From NCBI RefSeq assembly GCF_026619435.1, contig NZ_JAOVZQ010000001.1:2425501-2489500 (forward strand): a DNA stretch of 64,000 nt, in the 5' to 3' direction. This document shows, piece after piece, positions 46,072 to 55,096 of this stretch. The notes under the pieces are model-generated. The model had not been told where the DNA came from, ran no database searches, and was given only the letters and a program-made list of their open reading frames with translations. Numbering within the stretch: the stretch's first letter is position 1; the number at the start of each line of letters is the position of its first letter. A program made the translations under genes and the position numbers. The stretch is from Hoeflea ulvae (lineage in GTDB: Bacteria > Pseudomonadota > Alphaproteobacteria > Rhizobiales > Rhizobiaceae).

Positions 46072-49035
46072 TCAGAAGAAGCCGCGCTTCTGCCACCATC
46101 CGCCCTTTTTGGGCTTCTTGGCTTCCTCTGGCTCCGACGAAGATGTCACCACCGGCGCCGTGGCGGCAGCCGCGATGTCGACCTTGGCATCCGCCACTTC
46201 GGCCTTCTCCGCAGTCTTTGCTTCCTCGGGGGCCGCAGCCTCTTCGGCGACGGCTTTAACCGCTTCGGCTGGCTCTTCAGGGCTTGCGGCCGGTTCGGCA
46301 GGTGCCGAAGCAGCTTCGGCCTCCGCAGCCTTGTCAGCAGCGATCTGAGCCTTGGTGCGGCGAGGACGGCGGGCCGGCTTGGCAGGCTTTGCAGCCTCGG
46401 GCTCGGCTTCCGGGGCTTCCGCAGCAGGTGCCACCTCTGCCGGAGCGGCAGCGGTTTCGGTTGTCTCGGCCGTTTCAGCCGTCACATCTGCCTGGGGCGC
46501 ATCGGTTGCAGCTTCTGCGGCGGCAGGCTGGGCAGCGTCGTCACCGGATTCTGACGATTCGGCTGCCGCATCCTCTTCGCGGTTGCGGCGTCCGCCGCGC
46601 TTGCCGCGCCGGCGGCGCTTGCCGCGGTGCTGGTCGTCGCTGTCGCCGTCTGCGGCCGGGCTATCCTCGCCGGAAGCGGCGTCCTCGTTGTCGTCGCCGC
46701 TGGTGCCGGCGCTGTCATCCGAGGATGCACTCTGCTCGTCGCCATTGGCGTTGTCGCCATCGGACTTGCGTCCGCCGCGTCTGCGGCGCCTGCGGCGCTT
46801 CTTGCCCTGGCCATCCTCGCGATCCCCATTGCTCTCGCTCTGGACCGCAGGAGATGTTTCCTCGCCATCGGCGCTGTCTTCAACGGTTTCCTCGACGATT
46901 TCCGGATCGTCGTCATCTTCCGGATAGGCCGGGGTGTTGACGGTGATGTGGTCGATATTGACCGGGCTTTCCACTGCCGCGCCGCGATCGATGGCGAAGT
47001 GGTTGGCGCCAACGCTCTCGTCGGCCGAGAAACTGATCGAGACACCGAAGCGCTTTTCCAGATCGACGACCGTGTCACGCTTGTGATTGAGCATGTAGAG
47101 CGCGGTGTCGGCGGTGGTGCGGACGATGATGTCGTGCGTGGTGTTCTTGAGCAGATGCTCCTCGACGCCGCGCAGCACATGCAGCGCCACGGAAGACTGC
47201 GACCGGATATGGCCGTTGCCGCCGCAAGTCGGGCAGATCTGCATGGTGCTTTCCAGCACCGAGGCCCGGATCCGCTGACGCGACATTTCCAGAAGGCCGA
47301 AATGCGAGATGCGACCGACCTGGATGCGGGCGCGGTCGTTCTTCAGGCAATCCTTCATCCGCTTTTCAACCGCGCGGTTGTTGCGGTTTTCTTCCATGTC
47401 GATGAAGTCGATCACGATCAGACCGGCGAGGTCACGCAGGCGCAGCTGGCGGGCAACTTCCTCGGCTGCTTCCAGATTGGTCTGCAGCGCGGTGTCTTCG
47501 ATCGAATGCTCGCGGGTCGAACGGCCGGAATTGACGTCGATGGCGACAAGCGCCTCGGTCTGGTTGATGATGATGTAGCCGCCGGATTTCAACGTCACCT
47601 GCGGCTGCAGCATCCGGTCGAGCTGGGCTTCGATGCCCGAGCGCGCGAAGATCGGGTGCAGATCGCGGTAAGGCTGAACCACCTTGGCGTGGCTCGGCAT
47701 CAGCATCTTCATGAAGTCCTTGGCTTCGCGATAGCCTTCCTCGCCCGAGACGACGATTTCCGAGATATCCTTGTTGTAAAGGTCACGGATCGAGCGCTTG
47801 ATCAGGCTGCCTTCCTCATAGACGAGGCTTGGCGCTGTCGACTTCAGCGTCAGGTTGCGGACGTTTTCCCACAGACGCATCAGATATTCGAAGTCGCGCT
47901 TGACCTCGACCTTGGTGCGGTTGGCACCGGCGGTGCGCAGGATGACGCCCATGCCCTTGGGCACTTCCAGTTCGCGGGCGATCTCTTTTAGACGCTTGCG
48001 GTCGGGCAGATTGGTGATCTTGCGCGAGATGCCGCCGCCACGGGCGGTGTTCGGCATCAGCACGGAATAGCGTCCGGCAAGCGAAAGGTAGGTCGTCAGC
48101 GCAGCACCCTTGTTGCCGCGTTCTTCCTTGACCACCTGAACCAGCAGGATCTGGCGGCGCTTGATGACTTCCTGGATCCGGTACTGCTTGCGCGGCTTGC
48201 GCTGCGAGCGGGTCGGAACTTCTTCCATGGCATCTTCGGAGCCGACGGATTCGACCGAATCCTCGTCGCTATCGTCATTGCCGTTGTCGCCGTTACCATT
48301 GCTGCTGCTTCTGCGCTTGCGGCGCGGGGCAGGCTCGGAGATTTCATCGGCTTCGACATCGGCCGACATCTGGGTCGGCTTGTCATCGCTGTCGCCGTCG
48401 GCGGCGTCGTCGCCGGCTTCCGCGGTTTCACCCTCGCTTGCGACAGGCGCGTCTTCGGTCACGGCCTCTGCAGTGTCGGAACCGGCGTCGGCAGATGCGT
48501 GTTCACCGACTGTTTCTTCAACAGCTTCGGCAGCGCTCTCGCTGCTCTCTGCGTCATCGGCCTTGACGTCGTCGGTGGTCTTCTTGCCGCGGCGGCTGCG
48601 GCGCGGGCGCGACTTGCTTGCCTTGGCGTCATCGCCGTCACCGGCCTCTGCCTCGGCAGGCTTAGCCTTCTGCTTGGATCTGGACTTGGGTTTGCTTGAA
48701 CCGTTGTCGGCCTCGTCGGCGCTTTCGAAATCCGGATCATTGGCGGCGTCCTCGGCGTCTGCCTGAAGCAGCGCCTGGCGATCGGCCAGCGGGATCTGGT
48801 AGTAGTCCGGGTGGATTTCGGAGAAAGCCAGGAAGCCATGGCGATTGCCGCCATAGTCGACAAAGGCGGCCTGGAGCGACGGCTCCACGCGTGTGACCTT
48901 TGCCAGATAGATATTTCCGCGAATCTGTTTCTTGTGTTCTGATTCGAAGTCGAATTCTTCTATGCGGTTTCCGCGAACGACAACGACGCGTGTCTCCTCG
49001 GGATGGGAGGCGTCGATAAGCATTTTTTCTGACAT
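46072..49035 (-). CDS. rne: Ribonuclease E
   Basis: A 987-residue endoribonuclease and degradosome scaffold. The N-terminal S1 domain (residues 36-95 and ~285-330) is split by a ~190-residue acidic, Lys/Ala-rich insert (~95-285), a known peculiarity of alphaproteobacterial RNase E. Catalytic core: the 5'-sensor region, the DNase I-like subdomain with VAIDVNSGR and LIVIDFIDM (the two metal-binding Asp), and the zinc link CPTCGGNG. The C-terminal ~330 residues are disordered. They alternate Arg-rich RNA-binding stretches (KKRRRRRRRGGRK, RGKRRRRGKRGGRRNRE) with acidic and Ala-rich ones. GGAG lies ten bases before ATG 49035. Confidence 0.96.
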   Translation of the reverse strand: MSEKMLIDASHPEETRVVVVRGNRIEEFDFESEHKKQIRGNIYLAKVTRVEPSLQAAFVDYGGNRHGFLAFSEIHPDYYQIPLADRQALLQADAEDAANDPDFESADEADNGSSKPKSRSKQKAKPAEAEAGDGDDAKASKSRPRRSRRGKKTTDDVKADDAESSESAAEAVEETVGEHASADAGSDTAEAVTEDAPVASEGETAEAGDDAADGDSDDKPTQMSADVEADEISEPAPRRKRRSSSNGNGDNGNDDSDEDSVESVGSEDAMEEVPTRSQRKPRKQYRIQEVIKRRQILLVQVVKEERGNKGAALTTYLSLAGRYSVLMPNTARGGGISRKITNLPDRKRLKEIARELEVPKGMGVILRTAGANRTKVEVKRDFEYLMRLWENVRNLTLKSTAPSLVYEEGSLIKRSIRDLYNKDISEIVVSGEEGYREAKDFMKMLMPSHAKVVQPYRDLHPIFARSGIEAQLDRMLQPQVTLKSGGYIIINQTEALVAIDVNSGRSTREHSIEDTALQTNLEAAEEVARQLRLRDLAGLIVIDFIDMEENRNNRAVEKRMKDCLKNDRARIQVGRISHFGLLEMSRQRIRASVLESTMQICPTCGGNGHIRSQSSVALHVLRGVEEHLLKNTTHDIIVRTTADTALYMLNHKRDTVVDLEKRFGVSISFSADESVGANHFAIDRGAAVESPVNIDHITVNTPAYPEDDDDPEIVEETVEDSADGEETSPAVQSESNGDREDGQGKKRRRRRRRGGRKSDGDNANGDEQSASSDDSAGTSGDDNEDAASGEDSPAADGDSDDQHRGKRRRRGKRGGRRNREEDAAAESSESGDDAAQPAAAEAATDAPQADVTAETAETTETAAAPAEVAPAAEAPEAEPEAAKPAKPARRPRRTKAQIAADKAAEAEAASAPAEPAASPEEPAEAVKAVAEEAAAPEEAKTAEKAEVADAKVDIAAAATAPVVTSSSEPEEAKKPKKGGWWQKRGFF

Positions 49036-49787
49036 TTAGTATGAGCTCCTCGGCGCGCCTTCGACGGTGTGCTCCGCCGCCCCGAAGGGCGGGGCAGGAG
49101 CAGGTCGGTTGGAAGTGCGCCGGATGAAAGATATTCCGGGGGTGGGCATGGAGCGGTGCTCAACAGGGACGTCACCGGGGCGTATGACGCCCGGGGCCTG
49201 TTCACACTTTGGGAGATCCGCATTTGCACCATGAGAGCCGGCCGGAATTCATTTGCGTATAGTCCTTGCGGACCGATGAAAGCCCCGTATGGGGCGTGCG
49301 GCAAATGCGCCGCGGAGGTTGTGGCAGGAATCCTCGCCCGCCGGTTTAATCAATGTCCTGGCCTTGGTCCGGGCGAAGGCTGAGACGCCTTGCCGTATTT
49401 TCAGCCATATTGCCTTGCAGGAACAAACAGATTGGGTTCCCGAGATGGAAACTGTGAGCCGTCCGCTCCGGGGAAAGGTGCTTCATAGACGACGGACGAT
49501 CCGCACTCCTGGCGCCGTAGGCCCGATTCGGGCGGCGGCCGGAAGGGTGACAGTTCTATCCCGTCAATACACTTTCCTAACCAAGCTTCTATGGGGAGAA
49601 CAGCCATCTGGCAAGCTGAAAACACCTCCGTTACATTTGCCCAACTTGCAAGGCTGGTCAAAAGCGTCGCCGGGCAAGCTTCGGCCCGGATCAACTTGGT
49701 AAACGAATGGTTAACCGGATTGGGCGAAGCTGTCACAGGGCATCAAAATCCGAATCAGCTTATGGCGCGAGCTTTCGAGGCGCCTGA
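49036..49787. other. 750-bp non-coding region upstream of rne and the amidase
   Basis: On the rne strand, CCGCCC-TTCG-GGGCGG (49092-49077) is a perfect hairpin with the extra-stable UUCG loop, about 42 bases before the rne ATG. It probably lies in the rne 5' leader, where RNase E autoregulates in enterobacteria. On the other side, TAAA-CGAATGG-TTAAC near 49698-49715 resembles a CtrA site with one mismatch, ahead of the amidase gene. A 137-codon open frame from 49289 lacks coding character. The unusual length of this gap is consistent with long leaders. Confidence 0.4.
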
Positions 49788-51104
49788 ATGAGGCACGGTC
49801 CGGGTTGGGCCGCCCTGCGCATTTTAGAGATTGGCAGCCGAATGCAGTTTTTGGCAAGGACATGGTCAGGTGAAGCCAGGGCAAGGCGGGTGCATGGCGC
49901 GCGCTGCGCGCTGACTGCCGTCTGTGCGCTGGCCGCGATCATCTCAGGCGCCGCGCCGGGGCAGGCCGCTCCAGATGCTGACGACGCCGGCCGCCATATC
50001 GCTATTGCCGCGCGTATGGCCGGCGATGAAAACCGGGTCCGTCTGGTTCTCGATTTCGAGCGGCAGCCGGAATTCCGCATACATTACCTGCAGGAGCCCT
50101 ACCGCGCCGTTCTCGACCTGCCCGAAACCGTCCTGGCCTTTCCCGGCGACGCGCTGAAAAAGCGCGGGCTGGTGTCTGCGGTCCGCTACGGCGTGTCAGG
50201 CGAGGACCGGGCGCGGATGGTCTTCGAATTTGCCTCACCGGCGCGGATGTATCTCGTGGAAGCAACCCAGGAGGCGTCCGGCGTCATCCACCGCATGGTG
50301 TTTGACATCGTTGCCGTCGACGAGGCCGTGTTTTCCGCCGAGGTCGAAAGCTCGCTCTGGGCTGATGCCGGCGAGGAATCGGGCCCCGATCAGCCTGCCG
50401 ATACCGGGGATGGCGACCTCAAGATCGTCATTGATGCCGGGCATGGCGGCATCGATGGCGGCGCCGAAGGCCCCGCAGGCTCGTCCGAGAAAAATATCAC
50501 GCTGGCCTTTGCCGAGGCCTTCAGGGAGGCGCTGGAGGATATCGACGGCGTCCGTGTGGCGATGACGCGCACCGACGACACCTTCCTGTCGCTGTCGGCG
50601 CGGGTGCGCAAGGCGCGTGCGGAAGAGGCCGACTTGCTGATTTCGCTGCATGCCGATTCGATTTCCATCCGCTCCTTGCGCGGTGCGACGGTCTATACCT
50701 TGTCCGACAAGGCGTCCGATGCGCTGGCGCAATCACTGGCCGACCGGGAAAACCGCGAAGATGTGATCGTCGGCGCCAATCTCGACAATGCCTCCGAGGC
50801 GATTGCGGCGATTCTGGTCGATCTGGCGCGAACCGAAACCCGCGTCTTCTCCACTGGTCTCGCCCGGCAGGTGGTCAGTTCCTTCGAAGGCCAGGTCAAG
50901 CTGATCAACAATCCGCTGCGCCACGCCGGTTTCCGTGTTCTTCAGGCGCCCGACGTGCCGTCGGTGCTTGTCGAGCTGGGCTATCTCTCCAACAAGGAAG
51001 ACGAGAAATTGCTGACCGACGAGGAGTGGCGCCGCAACACCGCGCGGCTGCTGGCGCAGTCTGTTGAAAACTACCGCAAGGCAATCCTGGCGAACCGGCA
51101 ATGA
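49788..51104 (+). CDS. N-acetylmuramoyl-L-alanine amidase (AMIN plus Amidase_3)
   Basis: A 438-residue exported enzyme that cleaves septal peptidoglycan during daughter-cell separation (AmiC type). The signal sequence centres on TAVCALAAIISGAAPGQAA. An AMIN domain (~60-185, VRLVLDFERQPEFRIHYLQE and so on) directs it to the septum. The catalytic domain (~210-435) has IVIDAGHGGIDGGAEG, the SLHADS motif and VLVELGYLSNKED. GAGGCG lies eight bases before ATG 49788. An in-frame ATG at 49842 would give a more usual signal peptide, so the start is uncertain. PBP1a follows, a cell-wall pair. Confidence 0.9.
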   Translation: MRHGPGWAALRILEIGSRMQFLARTWSGEARARRVHGARCALTAVCALAAIISGAAPGQAAPDADDAGRHIAIAARMAGDENRVRLVLDFERQPEFRIHYLQEPYRAVLDLPETVLAFPGDALKKRGLVSAVRYGVSGEDRARMVFEFASPARMYLVEATQEASGVIHRMVFDIVAVDEAVFSAEVESSLWADAGEESGPDQPADTGDGDLKIVIDAGHGGIDGGAEGPAGSSEKNITLAFAEAFREALEDIDGVRVAMTRTDDTFLSLSARVRKARAEEADLLISLHADSISIRSLRGATVYTLSDKASDALAQSLADRENREDVIVGANLDNASEAIAAILVDLARTETRVFSTGLARQVVSSFEGQVKLINNPLRHAGFRVLQAPDVPSVLVELGYLSNKEDEKLLTDEEWRRNTARLLAQSVENYRKAILANRQ

Positions 51105-51311
51105 CGGCCGGCGCCCCCTTTGCCGGCCCCGATGTGTTGCGGCAGTGTGACAGTCGGACACCTGCTTGTGGATCGAGGGGTTGTGCCGGATCAAATCCGG
51201 GACTAGGCCCTATTTTACTCACATTGTCCGGGCTAACCGGGCGCATGGACTGGTTGGCCAAGATTTTGGCGCGCGCCTTCAGCTCAACAAAAAACAAACG
51301 GTAACGGACTG

Positions 51312-53774
51312 ATGATACGACTGATTGGATATCTCTTCGGGATTGGAGCCGTGCTGTTTCTGATCGTTGCGGCCGGCGTTGCCTGGTACATTGGAGATGT
51401 CTCCAAGGATCTGCCGGACTATGAAGTCCTCAACAGCTACGAACCGCCGGTGACGACGCGCGTGCATGCGGCGTCGGGTGATCTGATGGCCGAATATGCC
51501 CGTGAACGCCGTCTGTTCCTGCCGATCCAGGCCATTCCGGACCGGGTCAAGGCCGCGTTCCTGTCGGCCGAGGACAAGAATTTCTATTCGCATCCCGGCG
51601 TCGATCCCATCGGCCTGGCCCGCGCCATCGTGACCAATGTTCAGAATCTCGGCTCCGGCCGCCGCCCGGTCGGCGCCTCGACCATCACCCAGCAGGTCGC
51701 CAAGAACTTCCTGTTGTCGGCCGACCAGACAATCGACCGCAAGGTCAAGGAAGCAATCCTGTCGTTCCGCATCGAGCAGGCCTATTCCAAGGACCGCATT
51801 CTCGAACTCTATCTCAACGAGATCTTCTTCGGCCAGAACGCCTATGGCATCGCCGGCGCCGCGCTGACGTATTTCAACAAGTCGGTCAATGAGATGACAA
51901 TCGCCGAGACCGCCTATCTGGCGGCTCTTCCCAAGGCGCCGTCGAACTACCATCCGTTCCGCCAGACCGAGCGCGCCATCGAGCGGCGCAACTGGGTGGT
52001 CGACCGCATGGTCGAGAATGGATATGTCAGCGCCGCTGACGGTGCCGATGCAAAGCAGCAGCCGCTTGGCGTCACGCCGCGCAAAACCGGGTCCTATCTG
52101 TTTGCGTCTGAATATTTTGCCGAGGAGGTTCGCCGCGAGCTGATCGACCGCTATGGCAATGATGCGCTCTACGAGGGCGGACTTTCCGTCCGCACGACGC
52201 TGGATCCGAAGCTGCAGGCCCTGGCGCGCAAGGCGTTGCAGAAGGGCCTGACCAGCTATGACGAGCGCCGCGGCTTCCGCGGACCGGTCAAGAATATCGA
52301 CGTCTCGGGTGACTGGGGCGCGCTTCTTGACGAGATCGACCCCTTGCGCGATGTGCCCGAGTGGCAGCTCGCCGTTGTTTTGTCGGCATCGGACGAGGCG
52401 GTCGAGGTCGGCATGCGGCCGGGGCGGGAAGTCTCCGGCAGCGTCGGCTCCGAACGTCTGACCGCCTCGATCCTGGCCGAAGACATGAAGTGGGCGTTCC
52501 GTGTCAATCTTCCCGGCGAAAAGGCGAAGAACGTCAAGAAACCGTCGGAAGTGCTCAATCCGGGCGACGTGGTCTATGTCGAGGCTTTCGAGAAGGAAGG
52601 CGCCCAGCGCCTGCGCCTGCGCCAGCCGCCAAAGGTTCAGGGCGCCCTGGTGGCGATGGATCCGCATACCGGCCGCGTGCTCGCCATGGTCGGCGGCTTC
52701 TCCTATGCACAGTCCGAATTCAACCGCGCCACCCAGGCCGAACGCCAGCCCGGATCGGCCTTCAAGCCCTTCGTCTACGCTGCGGCGCTCGACAATGGCT
52801 ACACGCCGGCGTCCGTGGTGATGGATGCGCCGATCGAGATCGTCTCGGGCGGCGAAATCTGGAAGCCGAAAAACTATGGCGGCGGCTCGGCCGGCCCGTC
52901 GACGCTGCGGCTCGGCATCGAGCGCTCGCGCAACCTGATGACCGTCCGGCTCGCCCGCGACATGGGCATGAACCTGGTGGCCGAATATGCCGAGCGATTT
53001 GGTGTCTATGACGACATGCTGCCGGTGCTTGCCATGTCGCTGGGCTCGGGCGAAACCACGGTGATGCGGATGGTTTCGGCCTATTCGGTGCTCGCCAATG
53101 GCGGCAAGCAGATCAAGCCGTCGCTGATCGACCGCATCCAGGACCGCTACGGCAAGACCATCTTCAAGCACGAGGAGCGCAGCTGTGACGCCTGCGTGGC
53201 CACGGCCTGGCTGTCGCAGCCCGAACCCGAGGTCGTTGACACGCGTGAACAGGTTCTCGACCCGATGACCGCCTACCAGATCACCTCGATGATGGAAGGT
53301 GTGGTCACCCGCGGAACGGCCGCCAGCAAGGTCAATCTCGATCGTCCGACGGCGGGCAAGACCGGCACCACCAATGAGGAAAAGGACGCCTGGTTCATGG
53401 GCTACACCGCCGATCTGGTGGCAGGCGTGTTCATCGGTTTCGACAACCCGACGCCGATGGGCCGCGGCTCCACCGGCGGTGCGCTGGCAGCCCCCGTGTT
53501 CAACGAGTTCATGCTCGGCGCGCTTGAAGGTACAAGGCCGGTGGATTTCCGCGTGCCGCAGGGCATGAAGTTGATTGCCATCAACCGCAAGACCGGGATG
53601 CAGGCGTTTCCGGGCGAGGGCGACGTGATCATGGAAGCCTTCAAGCCCGGCACCGGTCCGTCCGACGTCTATTCGGTCATCGGGCTCGAGGACTATGCGA
53701 CCGGCGAAGCCATCACCACGATCTCGCCCCAGGCCAACCAGGCCGTCGTCAACGGCGCTGGCGGTCTGTACTAG
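51312..53774 (+). CDS. mrcA: Penicillin-binding protein 1A (bifunctional peptidoglycan synthase)
   Basis: An 820-residue class A PBP. An N-terminal membrane anchor (residues 4-28) is followed by the glycosyltransferase domain with SAEDKNFYSHPGVDPIGL, GASTITQQVAKN and LYLNEIFFGQNAYG. An OB-like insert comes next (~290-430, typical of PBP1A). The transpeptidase domain has the active Ser in PGSAFKPFVYA (~482), the SRN motif in GIERSRNLMTV, and KTGTTNEEKDAWFMG. All catalytic motifs are intact. Located 207 bp after the amidase gene, same strand. The spacer contains no further gene. Confidence 0.97.
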   Translation: MIRLIGYLFGIGAVLFLIVAAGVAWYIGDVSKDLPDYEVLNSYEPPVTTRVHAASGDLMAEYARERRLFLPIQAIPDRVKAAFLSAEDKNFYSHPGVDPIGLARAIVTNVQNLGSGRRPVGASTITQQVAKNFLLSADQTIDRKVKEAILSFRIEQAYSKDRILELYLNEIFFGQNAYGIAGAALTYFNKSVNEMTIAETAYLAALPKAPSNYHPFRQTERAIERRNWVVDRMVENGYVSAADGADAKQQPLGVTPRKTGSYLFASEYFAEEVRRELIDRYGNDALYEGGLSVRTTLDPKLQALARKALQKGLTSYDERRGFRGPVKNIDVSGDWGALLDEIDPLRDVPEWQLAVVLSASDEAVEVGMRPGREVSGSVGSERLTASILAEDMKWAFRVNLPGEKAKNVKKPSEVLNPGDVVYVEAFEKEGAQRLRLRQPPKVQGALVAMDPHTGRVLAMVGGFSYAQSEFNRATQAERQPGSAFKPFVYAAALDNGYTPASVVMDAPIEIVSGGEIWKPKNYGGGSAGPSTLRLGIERSRNLMTVRLARDMGMNLVAEYAERFGVYDDMLPVLAMSLGSGETTVMRMVSAYSVLANGGKQIKPSLIDRIQDRYGKTIFKHEERSCDACVATAWLSQPEPEVVDTREQVLDPMTAYQITSMMEGVVTRGTAASKVNLDRPTAGKTGTTNEEKDAWFMGYTADLVAGVFIGFDNPTPMGRGSTGGALAAPVFNEFMLGALEGTRPVDFRVPQGMKLIAINRKTGMQAFPGEGDVIMEAFKPGTGPSDVYSVIGLEDYATGEAITTISPQANQAVVNGAGGLY

Positions 53775-53887
53775 AAACCGTTTGAAAATCACCGCCTCTG
53801 ACGGCTTTACATCAACCGGGCAGGACCTTATGGTCCGCCCGCTTTGGCAAGAGACTTTGCCCCAAAACCAGCTGGAACCGGACCCTC

Positions 53888-55016
53888 ATGCGCGCAGAAA
53901 CCCAGGTCGTTGTCGACGAAATCAAGCAGGCCATAAGCCTGCTGAGGAGGCATCTTTGACTGGGAACCTGCCCAGAAACGCCTGCAATGGCTGAACGCCA
54001 AGGCTGAAGATCCCTCGATATGGGATGATGCCCAGGAAGCCCAGAAACTGATGCGCGAGCGTCAGCATCTCGATGATGCGATCAACGGTCTCAACCGCCT
54101 GGAAACCCAGCTTTCCGACAATCTCGAACTGATCGAGATGGGCGAGGAAGAGGGCGACAGCGGCATTATCAGCGAGGCCGAAGCCGCGCTCAAGGTGCTC
54201 CGCACCGAGGTCACACGGCAACAGATCGAATCGCTGCTGTCGGGCGAGGCCGATGGCAATGACACCTATCTGGAAGTGCATTCGGGCGCCGGCGGCACCG
54301 AGAGCCAGGACTGGGCCAACATGCTGTTGCGCATGTACACCCGCTGGGCCGAACAGCATGGCATGAAGGTCGAATTGCTGGAAATCCATGATGGCGAGGA
54401 AGCCGGCATCAAGTCGGCGACGCTTCTGGTCAAGGGCAACAATGCCTATGGCTGGCTCAAGACCGAATCCGGCGTTCACCGCCTGGTGCGGATTTCGCCC
54501 TATGACAGCCAGGCCCGCCGCCACACCTCGTTCTCCAGCATCTGGACCTATCCGGTGATCGACGACACGATTGATGTGGACATCAATGAAAGCGATTGCC
54601 GCATCGACACCTACCGCGCTTCCGGCGCCGGCGGTCAGCACGTCAACACCACCGATTCCGCGGTCCGCATCACCCATGTTCCCACCGGGATCGTGGTCCA
54701 GTGCCAACAGGAACGCTCGCAGCACAAGAACCGGGCCCAGGCCTGGGACATGCTCAGGGCCCGGATCTACGAGGCGGAACTGAAAAAGCGCGAAGATGCG
54801 GCCAATGAGGAAGCAGCTTCGAAGACCGATATCGGCTGGGGTCACCAGATCCGCTCCTATGTCCTGCAGCCCTACCAACTGGTCAAGGACCTGCGCACAG
54901 GAACCGAGAGCACCAATCCGCAAGGCGTGCTCGACGGCGATCTCGATCAGTTCATGGAAGCCGCACTGGCCCAGCGCGTTTACGGCGGCGCCAGCGATGT
55001 CGAGGACCTGCAATAG
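53888..55016 (+). CDS. prfB: Peptide chain release factor 2 with programmed +1 frameshift
   Basis: RF2 recognises UGA and UAA. Translation starts at ATG 53888 and reads 23 codons to CTT, then meets TGA at 53957-53959. A +1 slip on CTT-TGA-C continues as GAC (53958) into the main frame, which runs to 55016, 375 residues in all. The upstream AGGAGG (53944-53950 region) is the internal Shine-Dalgarno that promotes the slip. The site AGGAGG-CAT-CTT-TGA-C is nearly the E. coli prfB site. The catalytic loop is GAGGQHVNT. The stop-codon recognition tripeptide, SPF in E. coli, reads SPY here ([16 protein letters not shown]). Low RF2 favours the shift, so the gene autoregulates. Confidence 0.97.
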
Positions 55017-55052
55017 TCATTACAGCAACGACACCCTGATCATGCCAGAACC

Positions 55053-55087
55053 AATCGCGCGAAAACCGCTTCGCGCGATTTTGGTTT
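55053..55087 (+). terminator. Intrinsic terminator of prfB
   Basis: AATCGCGCG (55053-55061) pairs with CGCGCGATT (55072-55080) around a ten-base loop, followed by TTGGTTT. It also lies just past the 3' end of the convergent secreted hypothetical gene. Confidence 0.8.
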
Positions 55088-55096
55088 GGGCCCGGT

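Noticed and set aside
49289..49702. 137-codon open frame between rne and the amidase gene
   Set aside because: Low coding character (many rare-type residues for this genome), no ribosome site, and in the middle of a promoter-rich gap.
51107..51128. GGCCGGC/GCCGGCC hairpin after the amidase gene as a terminator
   Set aside because: No U-run follows the stem, so intrinsic termination is not supported.
51279..53792. 837-codon open frame antisense to almost all of the PBP1a gene
   Set aside because: It mirrors the sense gene over its full length, has no ribosome site or family motif, and is His/Asp/Gly/Arg-rich as expected for the antisense of GC-rich codons. PBP1a has every catalytic motif.
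53957..53959. In-frame TGA near the start of prfB taken as a pseudogene mark
   Set aside because: The surrounding AGGAGG-CAT-CTT-TGA-C is the programmed frameshift site of RF2.
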